DNA from: Macrosoma leucophasiata | Taxonomy: Eukaryota > Arthropoda > Insecta > Lepidoptera > Hedylidae | Reading direction: 5' to 3' | Assembly (NCBI GenBank): GCA_036365455.1 | Contig: JAWQUS010000023.1 | Span: 9,238,001 to 9,302,000 of the forward strand | Length of the DNA stretch: 64,000 nucleotides | In this document: in pieces, positions 61,986-64,000 of the stretch | Position numbering within the stretch: the first letter of the stretch is position 1 | Layout: each line of letters starts with the position of its first letter | Notes under the pieces: model-generated | Seen by the model: only the letters and a program-made list of their open reading frames with translations | Told to the model about the DNA's origin: nothing | The model's database searches: none | Program-made: the position numbers and the translations under genes

Positions 61986-64000
61986 AAAAAAGGAGGTGAT
62001 TAGTTTGACATGACATGTATCTATGTAAGATTATTGGAATTGATTATTTAAGTATGAAGATCTATCTACTATCTAGGCTTCCAAGCTCGTACTCATGCTA
62101 ATTTGTTGGTCCGAAAATTTCTCGGAAACTAAAAATCGTCGTTTTATACAGAACGCTAACCTTAATAATTTCGTTAGCATAAACGAAAAAAACCTATGAA
62201 TACAAGTCCATACTTGTGAAATCTTGTGAAATACTCGTATAACACTCGTATCGGCTAATCAATTCTTCAATTTCTAATTAACCCTAACCTTAAAACAGAA
62301 ATAAGGAACGAATCTCTTGAAATATTACCCGTTTCATCAAAACGAAACCGTAATATAATGTTTACGTACCTACCTACCTACTTATGGCGAAACCGGTTGG
62401 AAAATTTAACCGGCATCAGAGCCTTACTACCTACCCATCTGGGGAATTTTATACATACATACGCATGAAGTTGCAAGTTTGAACGAAAAACACATTTCCA
62501 AATGCTTAAAATCACTTCCTATATTATTTTGGACTGTAAATCTCGGAGAGTATCTTCATGTCTCAAATCTCGTAGAGTATCTTCTAGATACCATCGACGA
62601 ATACTTTATAATAAAGCACTACCGACTGGACATTTGTTCGGTGGCATCCAAACGCAGAGCATCCAATATCTCTTTCCTTCCTAAACTACTTCCTCGTTCT
62701 CTTCTATATTCTTTAAATGTCACTTCTTTCTTCTTTTAATTTCTTTTCTCTCTTCTTTGTAAACGCAGAGCATCTTATAATTTCTCTCCTAACAAAGCTT
62801 TGTCTTGCAAATGGGAATCAAGCATTCACAGTGTTTTAAAGTGAATATGTATAGGTACTTACTAAGTTACTATATACCTACCCTATACACATCTATAAAA
62901 CAAAATTATATTTCAACGTAGATGTGTTATACCTCTCTGTCGTACAAAATACGATAGCGCTGAACAATACCAATTGGAGATACCAAATAGATAGGAACAA
63001 AACAATTGGAACACCAACTCTGGTCAAACCCCAGCAGAGGCCTAGTTATTTGTTCATTTCATCGCACACGAGTCGTGATCATAAATAACGTGATACTGCA
63101 GAATCACCATTGTGACCTGCTTCCAAACAATGCCGAAGCTCTGTTCAACCTTCATACTCATATTCACATACACTAACGATACGTGTACGAAAAACTGTAC
63201 TGGCCACTCCCATCTATAACAACTACGTTCATTTAAAACCCGGTGGGGTCATATTGTGTATTACAATTTGAATGTCACGTAATGTTAGCATTGCAATTTG
63301 TATAACTAACCTAGTTCTTGAGTTCAATCAAACTCTGAATAAGTCAATAGATGTACATGATACATGTGTACAGACGTGACCAGAGATTCAGGATGTTTTT
63401 TAATTACACGAGTAAGTAGTAGCAACGGCCTCTCGAGCTTTTGTGTAATTTACACAACATCAGATAATTTAAGAGATGTTGGATATTTGCAAGAGGATTC
63501 TTCTGAGGGCATCCATTAATTAAGTGAGATGTTAAAGGGGCAATGGGGCTAAGGCCGAATCTCATCTAATCTCATTTAGGGGAGAGGGGGATCTCGGCAA
63601 ATATCACGTAATTTGTTGCCGCAGAAGGAAAAAAAAGAAAAACAGTGTTAAACAAAGTAAAACATGTTTCATCACCCAAAACGTACCCAGATCTAGATCC
63701 CGTACACATTATGAATATTGGACAATTATTTTCTGTTTTGGATAAATTCAACGCGTTTACAATAACTACATCCACACATTTTGAAAAAAAATACGTGAGA
63801 TTAGGGAATGGGGTGATCGGGGAGGGTTTTGAGCCATATTTCACAACATCATCTAAGCAGGAGGAGGGGATCATGTAATGATAGACTGATGTCATAAATT
63901 TAATCATACTTGCTACGTTTAGCCGACCGTGGACTCTTAACCTCTAAAGGTCTGTGTAGCCGAACAGACAATTAATGTAGAAGCAAGGTCATTCCATCTG
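61986..64000. other. No gene recognised
   Basis: Short frames only. AATCTCGGAGAGTATCTTC and AATCTCGTAGAGTATCTTC repeat at 62540-62585. GGCCGAATCTCATCTAATCT at 63552 is an inverted echo of text near 27835, so part is repeat. Confidence 0.4.

Overview
This window looks like nuclear DNA from a moth or butterfly (Lepidoptera). It is AT-rich, and its genes are split by introns. The one gene I recognise is an insect gene, shavenoid. The rest is crowded with insect transposon remains: tRNA-headed SINEs, A-tailed retroposons, RTE-like and Jockey-like LINE pieces, hAT-type and other TIR MITEs, a copia element, and many short TACCTA runs. There is no bacterial operon, rRNA, CRISPR array or convincing free-standing tRNA gene. 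No species is assigned.

Layout. 1-9.6 kb: no host gene seen; SINE copies, a local duplication and dispersed repeats. 9.63-9.99 kb: decayed Jockey-type LINE end. 10.18-24.89 kb (+): seven coding exons of a shavenoid (sha) orthologue, 1241 aa, a one-pass membrane protein of actin-based cuticle hairs; phases agree at all six junctions and the introns are full of repeats. 24.9-27.9 kb: candidate 3' UTR/intergenic DNA with a perfect 44-bp inverted repeat and a MITE. 27.94-32.19 kb (-): five-exon gene, 614 aa, not recognised, convergent with sha. 32.3-34.5 kb: A-tailed retroposons, one inserted into another of its own family. 34.84-37.09 kb (+): two-exon gene of 385 aa with two CxxC...YHxxC modules, perhaps a TE-linked or truncated family. 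37.1-51.2 kb: LINE pieces, MITEs, SINEs and two full SINEs whose heads resemble 5S rRNA. 51.34-55.91 kb (+): copia element with one intact 1398-codon ORF and a 5-bp target duplication, nested in a SINE. Its 5' terminal repeat is an inverted copy of the 3' LTR end. 56-64 kb: LINE, SINE and MITE remnants and a 56-bp minisatellite; no host gene seen.

The host genes do not form an operon. sha and the 614-aa gene converge; the 614-aa gene and the 385-aa gene diverge, with retroposons between their starts. The most unusual items are the copia element with an inverted 5' end, the 5S-like SINE family with deletion and inverted-pair variants, the self-nested A-tailed retroposon, the perfect 44-bp palindrome downstream of sha, and the unrecognised 614-aa gene. 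All exon joins were inferred by eye from GT/AG sites and phase, without transcripts.
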